A program made the translations under genes and the position numbers. Shown one piece after another: positions 1 through 8,471 of a stretch of 64,000 bases of DNA. The notes beneath the pieces are model-generated. The model was not told the origin of the DNA, did no database searches, and worked only from the letters and a program-made list of their open reading frames with translations. The DNA is from an uncultured Clostridia bacterium (GTDB lineage: Bacteria; Bacillota; Clostridia; UBA1381). Location: assembly GCA_934501535.1 (NCBI GenBank), contig CAKSUM010000010.1:1-64000 (forward strand), written 5' to 3'. Within the stretch, counting starts at the first letter, position 1. Every line of letters starts with the position of its first letter.

Positions 1-71
1 AATATATCAAGATAAATCGCAAAACCCTTGATTTTATGCGGCTTTCACCGTTTGTCTTTATTATACCATAG

Positions 72-230
72 GGGCACTCGCACGCTTCACTTTTGGCTAA
101 CGAGGGGATTAATATTCAGGAAATCGCTCGCCGGCTCGGACATGCTAATATTGAAATGACGTGGAACACATATTCGCACCTTTACCCACGTGAGGAGGAA
201 CGCGCCGTTCGCGTGCTGGATAAAATATGA
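72..230 (+). pseudogene. Tyrosine recombinase (integrase) C-terminal remnant
   Basis: The reading frame ending with TGA at 228-230 encodes about 52 residues that read like the end of a phage/ICE-type tyrosine recombinase. It has HSHASLL, then EIARRLGHANIEMT, then the TYSHLYP segment with the catalytic Tyr, and a charged tail. An in-frame TAG at 69-71 closes the frame, and the Arg of the HxxR motif that should precede HSHASLL is missing, so only the last catalytic part survives. Bases 1-71 show no gene. The remnant points at the 3' end of ssrA 65 bp away, a common integration site for such elements. I infer the decayed end of an old integrated element; the rest may lie left of the window. Confidence 0.75.
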
Positions 231-251
231 TTTTTAAGGGATTTTTGAGGG

Positions 252-284
252 ATAAAAAACAGAAACCGCATAACTATGCGGTTC
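252..284 (-). terminator. Rho-independent terminator of ssrA
   Basis: On the minus strand a 9-bp perfect stem (AACCGCATA / TATGCGGTT, plus-strand 264-272 and 275-283) is followed by a U-rich tract (complement of 253-261). It lies 11 bp past the mature 3' end of ssrA, in the right orientation to end that transcript. Confidence 0.8.
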
Positions 285-294
285 TTATGGTCTT

Positions 295-645
295 TGGTGG
301 AGATGACGGGAGTTGAACCCGTGTCCGAAAGCATATTCACCCCGGCATCTACGAGCGTAGATTGTGATTTGAGATTCCCCTCACGGATCGCCCGCAATCA
401 AGCTATCCGCTGCGGTAGTTTCTGTTACCTGACCGTCCCCGAAACAAAAGGCGGTTCATGTTCACCACTCGGTATTCGCCTTAACGTCTGCCGTGGTACT
501 CAAGACGAAAGACGGCTGCCTATTTTAGGCTGCGTATGCTAAATTATTGTTAGCGTTTATTTTTAAAAATCGGACAGATTTAAGTGTTATCCGGCACTGC
601 TCGCTTCCGAAGCTTCAACACCCCCGTCGAAGCCGTTGCATCCCC
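295..645 (-). ncRNA. ssrA: Transfer-messenger RNA (tmRNA), ribosome rescue
   Basis: tmRNA frees ribosomes stalled on broken mRNAs and tags the product for proteolysis. The minus-strand sequence starts GGGGATGCAACGGCTTCGAC, the conserved 5' end. It finishes with the T-arm GGTTCAACTCC and an encoded CCA at 295-297. The 7-bp acceptor stem closes between 639-645 and 299-305. The tag frame reads GCT AAC AAT AAT TTA GCA TAC GCA GCC TAA, giving the tag ANNNLAYAA. The length of 351 nt is normal for a one-piece tmRNA. It begins 12 bp past the stop of the exonuclease gene; I see no clear promoter of its own in that gap. Confidence 0.97.
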
Positions 646-657
646 ATATTAAATTTT

Positions 658-1260
658 TCAGGAGGTAATTTTTTTTCTGTTTTTCCGGCAAGGTTCCACG
701 TAACCCGGGTACATTTTTCCTATTCCTATGCCGAAATGTTCCTCAATCTCCTCTAATGAGTCTATGCCGAAATCATTCAAAATATGCACAAGCACCATTG
801 CGCAGGCATACGCGTCATCACAGGCGGTATGGTGCGAAAAATCAATGCCCAGAGCCTCGCCGAGAAAGTTAAGCTTATGGCTTTCAAGCTCAGGATATGC
901 CTTTTGCGACAGCTTTACGGTACACAGAAAATTAAAATTCGGCAGCTCAATATTGAAAAGTTCCAGCGTTTTCCGCAGCGCGCCTATGTCGAAAGACGCA
1001 TTATGCGCAATTACAAGCTTGTTTTCAAGATACGGCTTTACCTCGTTCCAGTATTTGTCAAAGGTGGGTTTATCATACACCATGTCCGGGGTTATTCCGT
1101 GAATGGCAATGTTATAGTCATTGAATTTGAAAGGCGTCGGGCGCACAAGCATTTCTTTGACTTCTTTTACCTTATTATTTTCGACAACACATATTCCCAT
1201 GCTGCATATACTTGTCCATTCCGAGGTTGCTGTTTCAAAATCAATTGCTACGAAATCCAT
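658..1260 (-). CDS. DnaQ-family 3'-5' exonuclease
   Basis: The 200-residue protein is a DEDDh exonuclease of the DNA polymerase III epsilon type. ExoI reads AIDFETA near the N terminus, with the catalytic Asp and Glu. ExoII reads AHNASFD about residue 87, and ExoIII reads HHTACDDA about residue 138. It removes nucleotides from the 3' end of DNA or RNA. It has no polymerase or helicase partner domain, so it is a stand-alone exonuclease rather than PolC. Two adjacent ATGs exist (1263 and 1260). AAGGAG lies about 6 nt before the second, so I take 1260; a longer frame to 1290 has no ribosome binding site. The exact physiological substrate is unknown. Confidence 0.85.
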   Translation of the reverse strand: MDFVAIDFETATSEWTSICSMGICVVENNKVKEVKEMLVRPTPFKFNDYNIAIHGITPDMVYDKPTFDKYWNEVKPYLENKLVIAHNASFDIGALRKTLELFNIELPNFNFLCTVKLSQKAYPELESHKLNFLGEALGIDFSHHTACDDAYACAMVLVHILNDFGIDSLEEIEEHFGIGIGKMYPGYVEPCRKNRKKITS

Positions 1261-1380
1261 CATCTGCTCCTTAATGCTGTTTTCAGCCACATATCATTAT
1301 AACACAAAATAATACTGCAAGTCAATATTTATCAGTAAGAAAAATTTCATATCCGGAAATTGAAATTTTGGGAAAAATAC

Positions 1381-1430
1381 TTGACAAACAATTTCTACTG
1401 TGTTAGAATATATTTGTCTACAAATGTAGA
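1381..1430 (+). promoter_or_regulatory. Promoter and BlaI-type operators of the blaI/blaR1-like pair
   Basis: TTGACA at 1381-1386 and TAGAAT at 1404-1409 are 17 bp apart, a strong sigma-A promoter. A dyad with core TACAAATGTA (1419-1428, extended TCTACAAATGTAGA 1417-1430) overlaps the expected start site. It matches the TACA/TGTA core bound by BlaI/MecI repressors. A second, imperfect dyad (1393-1408) covers the -10 box. The arrangement predicts self-repression by the next gene. Confidence 0.8.
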
Positions 1431-1451
1431 ATATAATTACGGAGGTGCTTT

Positions 1452-1829
1452 ATGTCAAAGGAGTACATCAACATAGGTGAGTCCGAGCTGGAAATAATGA
1501 AAATCATATGGAAAGCCGGCATGCCGATAAATTCCACTACAATAAGCGAGGCGGTTAAAGAAAAAGGGTGGAAGCGCACCACGATTGCCACTTTTCTTTC
1601 AAGGCTTACCGAAAAGGGGGCAATTTCCGCAAAGAAAATCGGGAAATCGATTTATTATACGCCGATTTTGACGGCAAAAGACTATAAAAAATTACAGGTG
1701 AAAAGTCTGATAAAAAATCTGTTTGACGGTTCCGCCGGAAATCTGGTTGCCGCACTTTTCGAGGAGGAACAGTTTTCGGATAAGGACATACGTGAGCTGA
1801 AAGCGATTTTTGAGGATAAGGAGGGGTAA
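1452..1829 (+). CDS. BlaI/MecI/CopY-family transcriptional repressor
   Basis: This 125-residue winged-helix repressor has the family pattern: GESELEIMKIIWKAG at the N terminus, then WKRTTIATFLSRLTEKG, the recognition helix. A C-terminal dimerisation tail follows. BlaI/MecI proteins hold their own operon off until the partner BlaR1 protease cleaves or inactivates them. The next gene, 2 bp downstream, is such a membrane protease, and a BlaI-like operator sits in the promoter. The start ATG follows GGAGG by 7 nt. No beta-lactamase or penicillin-binding protein gene is next to it, so what the pair controls besides itself is open. Confidence 0.9.
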   Translation: MSKEYINIGESELEIMKIIWKAGMPINSTTISEAVKEKGWKRTTIATFLSRLTEKGAISAKKIGKSIYYTPILTAKDYKKLQVKSLIKNLFDGSAGNLVAALFEEEQFSDKDIRELKAIFEDKEG

Positions 1830-1831
1830 GC

Positions 1832-4051
1832 TTGATAAGTGAAATTTTCAAAGCTATTTTCATTACATCGATTGCCGGCTCTGCGCTTGCGGGTGTAATC
1901 AGTCTGCTCCGTCCGATAACAAAAAAGATTTTCGGATATTCATGGCATTATTATATTTGGCTGAGCGTGCTGTTTGTGATGCTTGTGCCCGTGCGATTTA
2001 ACATAAAGCCGGCGTCAATGCCGGACATTACCGCTCAAACGGCACAGACGGAGCGAATAACCGTAACCGAACAACCTCAAACAGCCGAAAATATTGTCCG
2101 GACGGACGCTGTTCATAAACCGCAGCTCTTACAAAGAGCGTCCCTCGTTTGGGATAGAATAATCTATAACCGAATAAATATTTTAGCATATTTATGGCTG
2201 GGCGGCGCAATATTTTTAATACTGCTGAACATTGTGCGGTACATAAAGCTGAAAAACACAATACGCAAAAACGGCAGGATAGCACAGTGTCCCGAAATCG
2301 GAGAATACACCGGCAAAAAAATCAATGTTCGGGTATGGGGGAATGTTGCGTCACCGTTTATGACAGGCGTTTTCAGACCTATGCTGATTTTGCCCGAAGC
2401 GGAGCTGTCAGGCGAACAGCTGCATAATATACTCCGCCACGAAATGACGCATTTTAAGCGGCACGATATTTTATATAAGTGGTTTGCGGAACTTACTTCC
2501 TGCATACACTGGTTTAATCCCGTATCGTGGTATGTTTCAAAGCAAATTGCGGCGGAGTGTGAAATATCGTGCGATATGGCGGTTACCGAAAACATGTCGG
2601 ACGGTGAAAAAATGAGCTATATAAATACGATATTATTTTTGCTGCCGACGGGAAAATCGGCAGGCAGTCCGCTTACCACACAGATGGCGAGCAGCAAAAA
2701 AATTCTGAAAAGGAGATTTACTATGATTAAAAACAGGAAAACAACGGGCAGACTTATGTCCGCACTGTCGGGCGTTATGGCATTTGTTATGTTCTCGGCA
2801 ACGGTTTTTGCGAGCGGAATCGTTCAAAATAATCTTACATCAAGCGATATAAAATATGAGGTATACAATGGCGACAATAAAATAACACTGAAAAATGCAC
2901 CTTTTATATATGACAGCGAGTATTATCTACCGCTGAGAGATATACTAAACGGGTTTGACGTAACCGATATTGCATATGCCGCCGGTGAAATTAAAATAAA
3001 ATTTCCGAAAGCTATGACAAAATACGAAACAGAGGAAATAATGCTGAAAACCGATGATGCACTAATTAAGTACAACCCCGCGTCAACGGAAGAATACGGC
3101 GTGGTAATGCGCTGTGCGCCTGTTTTGCATAACGATGTGACATATGTATCTGTAGATTATTTTGAAGATATGATGTGCAGTTTCGATATGCAAGGATTTC
3201 GCCTAAATGTTATACGTCCGACCGAGCCTGAAAATTATTATACCAAAGATGAGAAGGTTTTTATAGGCACGGCAGAGGAGCAGGATAATTACAGCGGAGA
3301 GACGGTAAAGCGGATTATAGTTGATGAAAACGGCGAAACAATCGCTGTAGTACCGATCGAAAATCAGATTCCCGAAAATATACAGCGAAAAACAGAGAAA
3401 ACCGGAATTTGGAGCACATATAACAGTTTCTATCATATGCTGTATGGCTCGGCAACGGCATTTTACGATTTTGCGGAAAAAGTAGTTTTTAAAACGGAAC
3501 TTTATGTCATAGATAAAAATGATAATGACATTGCATATATCGGAATTGCGGATTTAATAAAAATTCCCCAAAATGAATTTAATACAGAAAACCGTATGAT
3601 TATTACAAATACATATGATGGTTATGACAAAAACGGAAATATTATTGAAATAACGGGTAACCGTGCAACGGTTATGCGCACAAGTCAATACGATAATACA
3701 ACTTCCGAATACACAATAGACCAATTCTTTTATTTCTTCACCGGCAGCGATTTTGAGAACATGAAACGTTACTGCACTCAGAGCTGCATAGACAGGTATT
3801 TCAGGATTTTCGGAGATGAATCAATGTCATCGGTGAATAATGTGTACGATATGACAGCCGCAGGGATAATAACTATGGAAAATTCAAAAGAGTATGCGGC
3901 AAATTCGCAAATAACATATGTCACGGTAAATTGCGTAAGACCTGTATATTCAAGTACATATGACCCGGACGGCATAAGAAGCTTCGGGGTTATTACGGTT
4001 CGTCAGCCGGACGGCAGATATTTGATTGACGGTTTTGAACAAGCAGAGTGA
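1832..4051 (+). CDS. BlaR1/MecR1-like M56 membrane metalloprotease with unusual sensor region
   Basis: The 739-residue protein opens with membrane helices (about 5-26, 38-54, 117-138). It carries the zinc protease motif HEMTH at 203-207 with a downstream ECEISCD glutamate (about 242), and a further helix near 305-325. In BlaR1 this domain cleaves the BlaI partner once an outside penicillin-binding domain is acylated. Here that domain is absent. Residues about 330-460 look like a copper-amine-oxidase-N-like stalk domain (LPLRDIL, TYVSVDYF). The last about 110 residues (QFFYFFTGSDFENMKRY and on) look NTF2-like. The signal sensed is therefore unlikely to be a beta-lactam by the standard route. 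Start is TTG 1832, supported by GGAGG just upstream; ATG is not available nearby. Confidence 0.85.
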   Translation: MISEIFKAIFITSIAGSALAGVISLLRPITKKIFGYSWHYYIWLSVLFVMLVPVRFNIKPASMPDITAQTAQTERITVTEQPQTAENIVRTDAVHKPQLLQRASLVWDRIIYNRINILAYLWLGGAIFLILLNIVRYIKLKNTIRKNGRIAQCPEIGEYTGKKINVRVWGNVASPFMTGVFRPMLILPEAELSGEQLHNILRHEMTHFKRHDILYKWFAELTSCIHWFNPVSWYVSKQIAAECEISCDMAVTENMSDGEKMSYINTILFLLPTGKSAGSPLTTQMASSKKILKRRFTMIKNRKTTGRLMSALSGVMAFVMFSATVFASGIVQNNLTSSDIKYEVYNGDNKITLKNAPFIYDSEYYLPLRDILNGFDVTDIAYAAGEIKIKFPKAMTKYETEEIMLKTDDALIKYNPASTEEYGVVMRCAPVLHNDVTYVSVDYFEDMMCSFDMQGFRLNVIRPTEPENYYTKDEKVFIGTAEEQDNYSGETVKRIIVDENGETIAVVPIENQIPENIQRKTEKTGIWSTYNSFYHMLYGSATAFYDFAEKVVFKTELYVIDKNDNDIAYIGIADLIKIPQNEFNTENRMIITNTYDGYDKNGNIIEITGNRATVMRTSQYDNTTSEYTIDQFFYFFTGSDFENMKRYCTQSCIDRYFRIFGDESMSSVNNVYDMTAAGIITMENSKEYAANSQITYVTVNCVRPVYSSTYDPDGIRSFGVITVRQPDGRYLIDGFEQAE

Positions 4052-4069
4052 ACATTAAGAATATATTAA

Positions 4070-4109
4070 AAAAGACTGTGAAATTCCGTTCGGAAACTCA
4101 CAGTCTTTT
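4070..4109. terminator. Bidirectional terminator between converging genes
   Basis: A perfect 12-bp inverted repeat, AAAAGACTGTGA (4070-4081) and TCACAGTCTTTT (4098-4109), has T or A runs on both sides. It lies between the BlaR1-like gene (+) and the fucosidase gene (-) and can serve both. Confidence 0.9.
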
Positions 4110-4119
4110 AATGTTACGA

Positions 4120-5433
4120 TTATTTAAGAAACAGCTCAATTACAGGTACAAGAGTATCGGGTTTTACCGTCGGGAGCTTAAAAACAACAAAATCGCCGGG
4201 GGTATTTCCGATTGCGCCGAAGTGGTCAAAATTCCCCTCCGTGAAAAGGATTTCGCTGCCGTCATGCAGAAATTGTGCGTATTCAATCTTGCCTTTCATG
4301 GACTGCATTTCAAGGAAAGCGTAAGGATATTCCATCAAATGCACATACAGTCTTTTTCCGTCATCGCTTTGCGTGAGCCGACAGCCGCGCGGAGCCTTAA
4401 ATTCCGGCTCTGCCATTGTGCAGCCGTATATTGAACGCGCGTTGTACTTAATCCAGTCGGCGTAAACCCGAAGTGCATTTTCGGCGCGCTTATCAAAATA
4501 TCCGCGTGCCGTGGGCCCTACGTTCATGATTAGGTTTCCGCCGATACAAACCGTATTAATCAGCATTTCAATCAGCATTTGCGGCGATTTCCACGTCATT
4601 TCATCGCGGAAATATCCCCATGAGCCGGAAAAAGTCTGGCATGCCTCCCATGTGAGCAGCTCACCGGTTTTGCTGTCCTTAAGCCATTCTGTCGGCTGAT
4701 ACTGCTCCGGAGTCCATATGTCCTGGTCGATTTCGGTGCGGTTGTTGATTATAATATCCGGCTGAAGTCCGCGCACTGTTTCAATGAGCTTTTCCGATTC
4801 CCAGTCATCCTTGCCTTTGCCGCGCATCCACGGCTTTGCGAAATCGGGTATTTCCGAATAGGAATAGTCGAGCCAGAGAATATCTATTTTTCCGTAGTTC
4901 GTCAGCAGCTCGGTAAGCTGATTGCGCATATATTCGGCATATCTGCGCATGTCACGGTTTTTGTTAAGCTCCTCGGCATTTTCGTCATCGCGGCGTGGGT
5001 GAATCCAGTCAATCGTAAAGTCGGGGTGATGCCAGTCGAGCAGGGAGTAGTACAGCCCCACATGTATGCCCTCGGCGCGGAATGCGTCAGCGTATTCACG
5101 TACAAGGTCGCGCCCACAGGGAGTGTTCGTGGATTTATAATCGGTATATTTGCTGTCGAAAAGACAAAAGCCCTCATGATGCTTGGCGGTGAGCACGGCG
5201 TATTTCATGCCTGCCTCTTTTGCACGGCGCGCCCAGTCGCGCGGGTCAAAAAGGTCGGGGTCGAAATGCTTAAAGTATGTATCATACTTTTCATCTGTGA
5301 TTTTTTCATTCGATTTTACCCATTCATGCCGCGCCGGGAGGGCATATAAACCGAAATGAATAAACATGCCGAAACGGTCATGCGTGAACCATGAAGTATC
5401 TCCGGGGGTTTTGCGTGTGATATAGCTTGACAT
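4120..5433 (-). CDS. Alpha-L-fucosidase, glycoside hydrolase family 29
   Basis: The 437-residue enzyme removes terminal alpha-L-fucose from glycans by a retaining mechanism. Family marks seen: WFTHDRFGMFIHFGLYA near residue 15, YAVLTAKHHEGFCLFDS about 78-92, and KIDILWLDYSY with the likely nucleophile Asp189. The C-terminal part is a short beta-sandwich. There is no signal peptide, so it should act in the cytoplasm on imported fucosylated oligosaccharides. It ends at a bidirectional terminator. An AraC-type regulator is transcribed away from it, with the two promoters facing each other in 5450-5535, which suggests induction by its substrate. ATG 5431-5433 follows AAAGAGG. Confidence 0.93.
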   Translation of the reverse strand: MSSYITRKTPGDTSWFTHDRFGMFIHFGLYALPARHEWVKSNEKITDEKYDTYFKHFDPDLFDPRDWARRAKEAGMKYAVLTAKHHEGFCLFDSKYTDYKSTNTPCGRDLVREYADAFRAEGIHVGLYYSLLDWHHPDFTIDWIHPRRDDENAEELNKNRDMRRYAEYMRNQLTELLTNYGKIDILWLDYSYSEIPDFAKPWMRGKGKDDWESEKLIETVRGLQPDIIINNRTEIDQDIWTPEQYQPTEWLKDSKTGELLTWEACQTFSGSWGYFRDEMTWKSPQMLIEMLINTVCIGGNLIMNVGPTARGYFDKRAENALRVYADWIKYNARSIYGCTMAEPEFKAPRGCRLTQSDDGKRLYVHLMEYPYAFLEMQSMKGKIEYAQFLHDGSEILFTEGNFDHFGAIGNTPGDFVVFKLPTVKPDTLVPVIELFLK

Positions 5434-5451
5434 ATTTTTACCTCTTTCTTA

Positions 5452-5480
5452 TTGAAATTTTTTGATTAGTGTGATAAAAT
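5452..5480 (+). promoter_or_regulatory. Promoter of the AraC-type regulator
   Basis: TTGAAA (5452-5457) and TAAAAT (5475-5480) are 17 bp apart and face the regulator gene starting at 5567. Confidence 0.6.
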
Positions 5481-5503
5481 AAAATTGTGTATTTTCTAAA
5501 ACC

Positions 5504-5532
5504 ATTATATAGAAAATGCGGCGAAACAGCAA
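5504..5532 (-). promoter_or_regulatory. Promoter of the fucosidase gene
   Basis: On the minus strand TTGCTG (complement of 5527-5532) and TATAAT (complement of 5504-5509) are 17 bp apart. An inverted repeat, ATTTTCTA (5491-5498) and TAGAAAAT (5510-5517), brackets the -10 box and may be an operator. Confidence 0.6.
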
Positions 5533-5566
5533 TGTATATTCTGTCATAAAATATGGAGTTTTCATT

Positions 5567-6397
5567 ATGTATCAGTGCAGTATGGGCGAGGAACACCGCC
5601 GTCTTGAGATTGAAATAGAATACGGAGGACGCGCCGTTCTTGACAGCCGATGGCATGCCGAAAACGAATGCAGCCCGTTTTCGCGGCTTTACTATGTCAA
5701 AAACGGCAGCGGACAGCTAAAATGCGGCAGGGACACGGTTAACATGACCGGCGGATATGTGTATCTTATTCCGGCGGAATGTGAATTTTCGTACGGGTGT
5801 ACGGAGCTTGAAAAAATGTTCTTTCATATATCCGTCACCACGGCGGAACAGTTTGAGCTGCTCTCGGGACTGAAAAAAATATACTGTGAGCCGTTTTTGC
5901 CGGAGGAATATGAGCAGCTTGAACGCTGTTATTTCTCAAAGAACTACACGGATTTTCTCCGACTGAAAACCGTAATATATAAGACGGTTTTGCAGTTTGC
6001 GGAGGATGCGCTGCTGAAAAACGGCGATATACGCAGGTATTCCGAACTTGTGGAAAAAAGTATGAGGTACATACAGAATAATCCCCGGATAAACCTTACG
6101 GCAAAGGAGCTGGCAGGGAAGATGTTTGTGTCGGAAAGCAAGCTGCGAAATGCTTTTCGCGCAGAAACCGGCATGACGATAGGCAAATACACGAGCGATA
6201 TTGTTTTCCGCCGTGCAAAGCTGCTGCTGGCGAAAAAAAGGCTTTCCATGGAGGAAATAAGCCGTGAGCTGGGATTTTGCGACAGATTTTATTTTTCACG
6301 CAGATTTAAGCAGTATTGCGGAAAAACTCCGTCGGAGTATAAAAGAGAGTGCGGATTTGCGGAAGCAATTCCGTCCGAGTGTGCACAGTTATATTAA
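5567..6397 (+). CDS. AraC-family transcriptional regulator
   Basis: The 276-residue protein has an N-terminal cupin-like sensor part (about 1-145) and two C-terminal helix-turn-helix units. The first is NLTAKELAGKMFVSESKLRNAF; the second is SMEEISRELGFCDRFYFSRRFKQ, followed by TPSEYKRE, the AraC signature. Such proteins bind a small ligand, usually a sugar, and activate nearby genes. It is divergent from the GH29 fucosidase gene, its most likely target. I start at ATG 5567, preceded by GGAG at a workable distance. A longer frame from 5516 would run through the fucosidase promoter. Confidence 0.88.
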   Translation: MYQCSMGEEHRRLEIEIEYGGRAVLDSRWHAENECSPFSRLYYVKNGSGQLKCGRDTVNMTGGYVYLIPAECEFSYGCTELEKMFFHISVTTAEQFELLSGLKKIYCEPFLPEEYEQLERCYFSKNYTDFLRLKTVIYKTVLQFAEDALLKNGDIRRYSELVEKSMRYIQNNPRINLTAKELAGKMFVSESKLRNAFRAETGMTIGKYTSDIVFRRAKLLLAKKRLSMEEISRELGFCDRFYFSRRFKQYCGKTPSEYKRECGFAEAIPSECAQLY

Positions 6398-6403
6398 AAT
6401 ACT

Positions 6404-6415
6404 ACAATATATTGT
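6404..6415. promoter_or_regulatory. Perfect 12-bp palindrome upstream of the SLH gene
   Basis: ACAATATATTGT is a perfect palindrome in the 132-bp gap between the AraC regulator and the SLH gene. It lies ahead of a weak promoter (TTGTAA 6465-6470, TAATAT 6488-6493, 17 bp apart). It may be an operator, but AT-rich palindromes arise by chance. Confidence 0.3.
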
Positions 6416-6529
6416 GTAATAATTATGAGAATATTACAAATATTATACAAATTAAAAAGAAATGTTGTAAAAATTCACGTTATGTGATAATATAAAAGCA
6501 TAGTAATGTAAACAAGGAGGATTTTTCAT

Positions 6530-8371
6530 ATGAAAAAGTTAATGTCGGCTCTGATAGCGGCTGCTCTTGCGGCAGGAAGCGCCGTTCCGGTGCTTGCGGC
6601 GGATACATTCAGCGATGTAAACGCTAAAAGCTATTCATGGGCACAGGAATATGTTGAAGATATGGCTGAAAAAGGTCTGATAAAAGGTTATGATGACGGA
6701 ACTTTCCGCCCGGGAAATGCAGTTTCGAGAATGGAGGCTTTTGCGCTGTTCGCAAGACTCATGGGCTCGAATAATGAGGTAAACAGTGATATTCTTGACG
6801 CGGCAAAGGAAAAATATGCTTCCGTTTTGGAAAAATATGATCTGACTTATGCCGAGGGAGATATTGCATATATGCTTTCAAGAGGCGTAATCACAGAGAG
6901 TGAACTTGATACATATTTTGGCGGAAAAAGAAAATCCGAGCCGATGCCGAGATATGAGGCGGCGATTTTGATTACCAAAGCGATGGCTGCGGAGGAAACA
7001 GTAAAAAACAGCACCGCAACCGAGCTGAACTACACGGACGCGGCAGAAATACCCAAAACGGCAAAGCTCTATGTGGGATATGTGTCCGAAAAGGGAATTA
7101 TGACCGGAATGGATAACGGAGTATTTTCACCCGAAACCGCAGTGCTGAGAGGTCAGATGGCGGTTATGCTTTCAAAGACTTCGGACTCGGTGGAATATTC
7201 ATTTGAAAGAGCGACGCTGGTAAGCGCGGACGAAAAGAGCGATACGATTGAAATTCAGTATTCCGACGCAAGCAAGCGCAAAATAAATTATTCGTCTGAT
7301 ACAAAATTCTTTAAAAACTGTGAACCGGCAGCTGCTTCGGATTTGTCGGCAGGACAAACGCTGATACTGACCGCAATCGGTGATGCGGAAGAGGAAAAAC
7401 CGATGTTCATTGATATATTGGCTACTGATATTGACTCGGAGCTGTCCGGAATTTTCCAGGGATATGCAAGCCAGGCAGGCACGCTGACGGTATCGCTGAT
7501 GGATCCGGCTACCGGGACAACGAAAACCTATCAGTGCAATCCCAACGTTGCGGTAACTGCTGACGGTATTCTGTCTGATATAAACAAGCTAAAAGCCGGT
7601 GACTATGTAACCGTAGGTTTGGCAGACGCAACCGTGCAGTCGATAAATGCGATACAAAAGAGCGCGACGGTTGTAGGCGTTATTGAAGCAACGCACCCGT
7701 CGGGAACAATAACAATTTCGAGTGATGATGAGGATTTTGACGGCGTAACGCTTTCAATGACAAATACGGTCAAGATTTTAAAGAACGGTGAAACCTCCGA
7801 TTTCTCATCACTTTATAAAGGCGATACAGTTACGGTAACGCTTGAATACGGACTTGTATCAAAAATTATTTCAACATCGGCAAAGAAAACAGTATCCGGC
7901 ATACTGAAGTCATATACAGTTTCGTCCACTCCGACGATTGTAATTAAAAATGACGGAGAAGAGTATACTTATAATCTGACAGCAGATGTGCAGGTAACGA
8001 TTAACGGCGAAGCGGCAAAGCTTGCAGATTTTGAAATCGGCAGCAGCGTAACGCTGACGCTCGAAAGTGACGCGGTAAAGAAGATTGAGTCAAGCAAAAA
8101 CGGCGGAACACTCACAGCGTCAAAGCTCACAGGTGTTGTTACGGGTGTTAATGCGGCGGCGAAAGTAATTGTAATTAAATACATGGAAGCCGGTGTGGAA
8201 ACGCAGGCATACATAACATGTACGGATACCACAAAATATCAGGTTATTCCGACTCTCGGCGACTATGCGCTCAAGAGCATAAAGATCGGCGATACGATTG
8301 ACGCATACGGTTCATACTCGAACGGAATATTTGTAAGCTCGGGTATTAACGTAATGCCGGCAGGAAAGTAA
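6530..8371 (+). CDS. S-layer homology (SLH) domain surface protein with beta-rich repeats
   Basis: The 613-residue secreted protein has a clear signal peptide (MKKLMSALIAAALAAG, cleavage after VLAA near residue 24). Three SLH units follow in residues about 27-220. The first (FSDVNAKSYSWAQEYV, GYDDGTFRPGNAVSRMEA) and third (YVSEKGIMTGMDNGVFSPE) are good; the middle one is degenerate. SLH units bind pyruvylated cell-wall polymers. The rest (about 225-613) consists of roughly 75-residue repeats of the kind SGI..GY..TITI..., L..L..GD.V.V.L, ending V..I. I do not recognise an enzyme, so the repeats are probably structural or adhesive. AAGGAGG lies 8 nt before the ATG. A terminator follows at 8391. 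Confidence 0.9.
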   Translation: MKKLMSALIAAALAAGSAVPVLAADTFSDVNAKSYSWAQEYVEDMAEKGLIKGYDDGTFRPGNAVSRMEAFALFARLMGSNNEVNSDILDAAKEKYASVLEKYDLTYAEGDIAYMLSRGVITESELDTYFGGKRKSEPMPRYEAAILITKAMAAEETVKNSTATELNYTDAAEIPKTAKLYVGYVSEKGIMTGMDNGVFSPETAVLRGQMAVMLSKTSDSVEYSFERATLVSADEKSDTIEIQYSDASKRKINYSSDTKFFKNCEPAAASDLSAGQTLILTAIGDAEEEKPMFIDILATDIDSELSGIFQGYASQAGTLTVSLMDPATGTTKTYQCNPNVAVTADGILSDINKLKAGDYVTVGLADATVQSINAIQKSATVVGVIEATHPSGTITISSDDEDFDGVTLSMTNTVKILKNGETSDFSSLYKGDTVTVTLEYGLVSKIISTSAKKTVSGILKSYTVSSTPTIVIKNDGEEYTYNLTADVQVTINGEAAKLADFEIGSSVTLTLESDAVKKIESSKNGGTLTASKLTGVVTGVNAAAKVIVIKYMEAGVETQAYITCTDTTKYQVIPTLGDYALKSIKIGDTIDAYGSYSNGIFVSSGINVMPAGK

Positions 8372-8390
8372 AAACATAATTTAAAAATTG

Positions 8391-8438
8391 AGGCTGCTCC
8401 GCAGACGGTTCTGCAAATGCGGAGCGCCTTTTTTTAAT
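8391..8438 (+). terminator. Rho-independent terminator after the SLH gene
   Basis: GGC-T-GCTCCGCA pairs with TGCGGAGC-GCC (one bulged T), followed by a run of seven T. It separates the SLH gene from the next operon and shows that coding upstream of 8472 in this frame is not real. Confidence 0.85.
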
Positions 8439-8471
8439 AAACCGCCATCAGGCGGAAAACGGAGGAACCGT

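Noticed and set aside
276..542. Open frame on the plus strand across the tmRNA
   Set aside because: It overlaps the antisense of ssrA, has no ribosome binding site, and matches only the reverse complement of tRNA-like sequence, a known false-annotation source.
8388..8471. N-terminal extension of the AI-2E-type transporter
   Set aside because: This stretch is the terminator of the preceding SLH gene, and ATG 8472 has its own GGAGGA.
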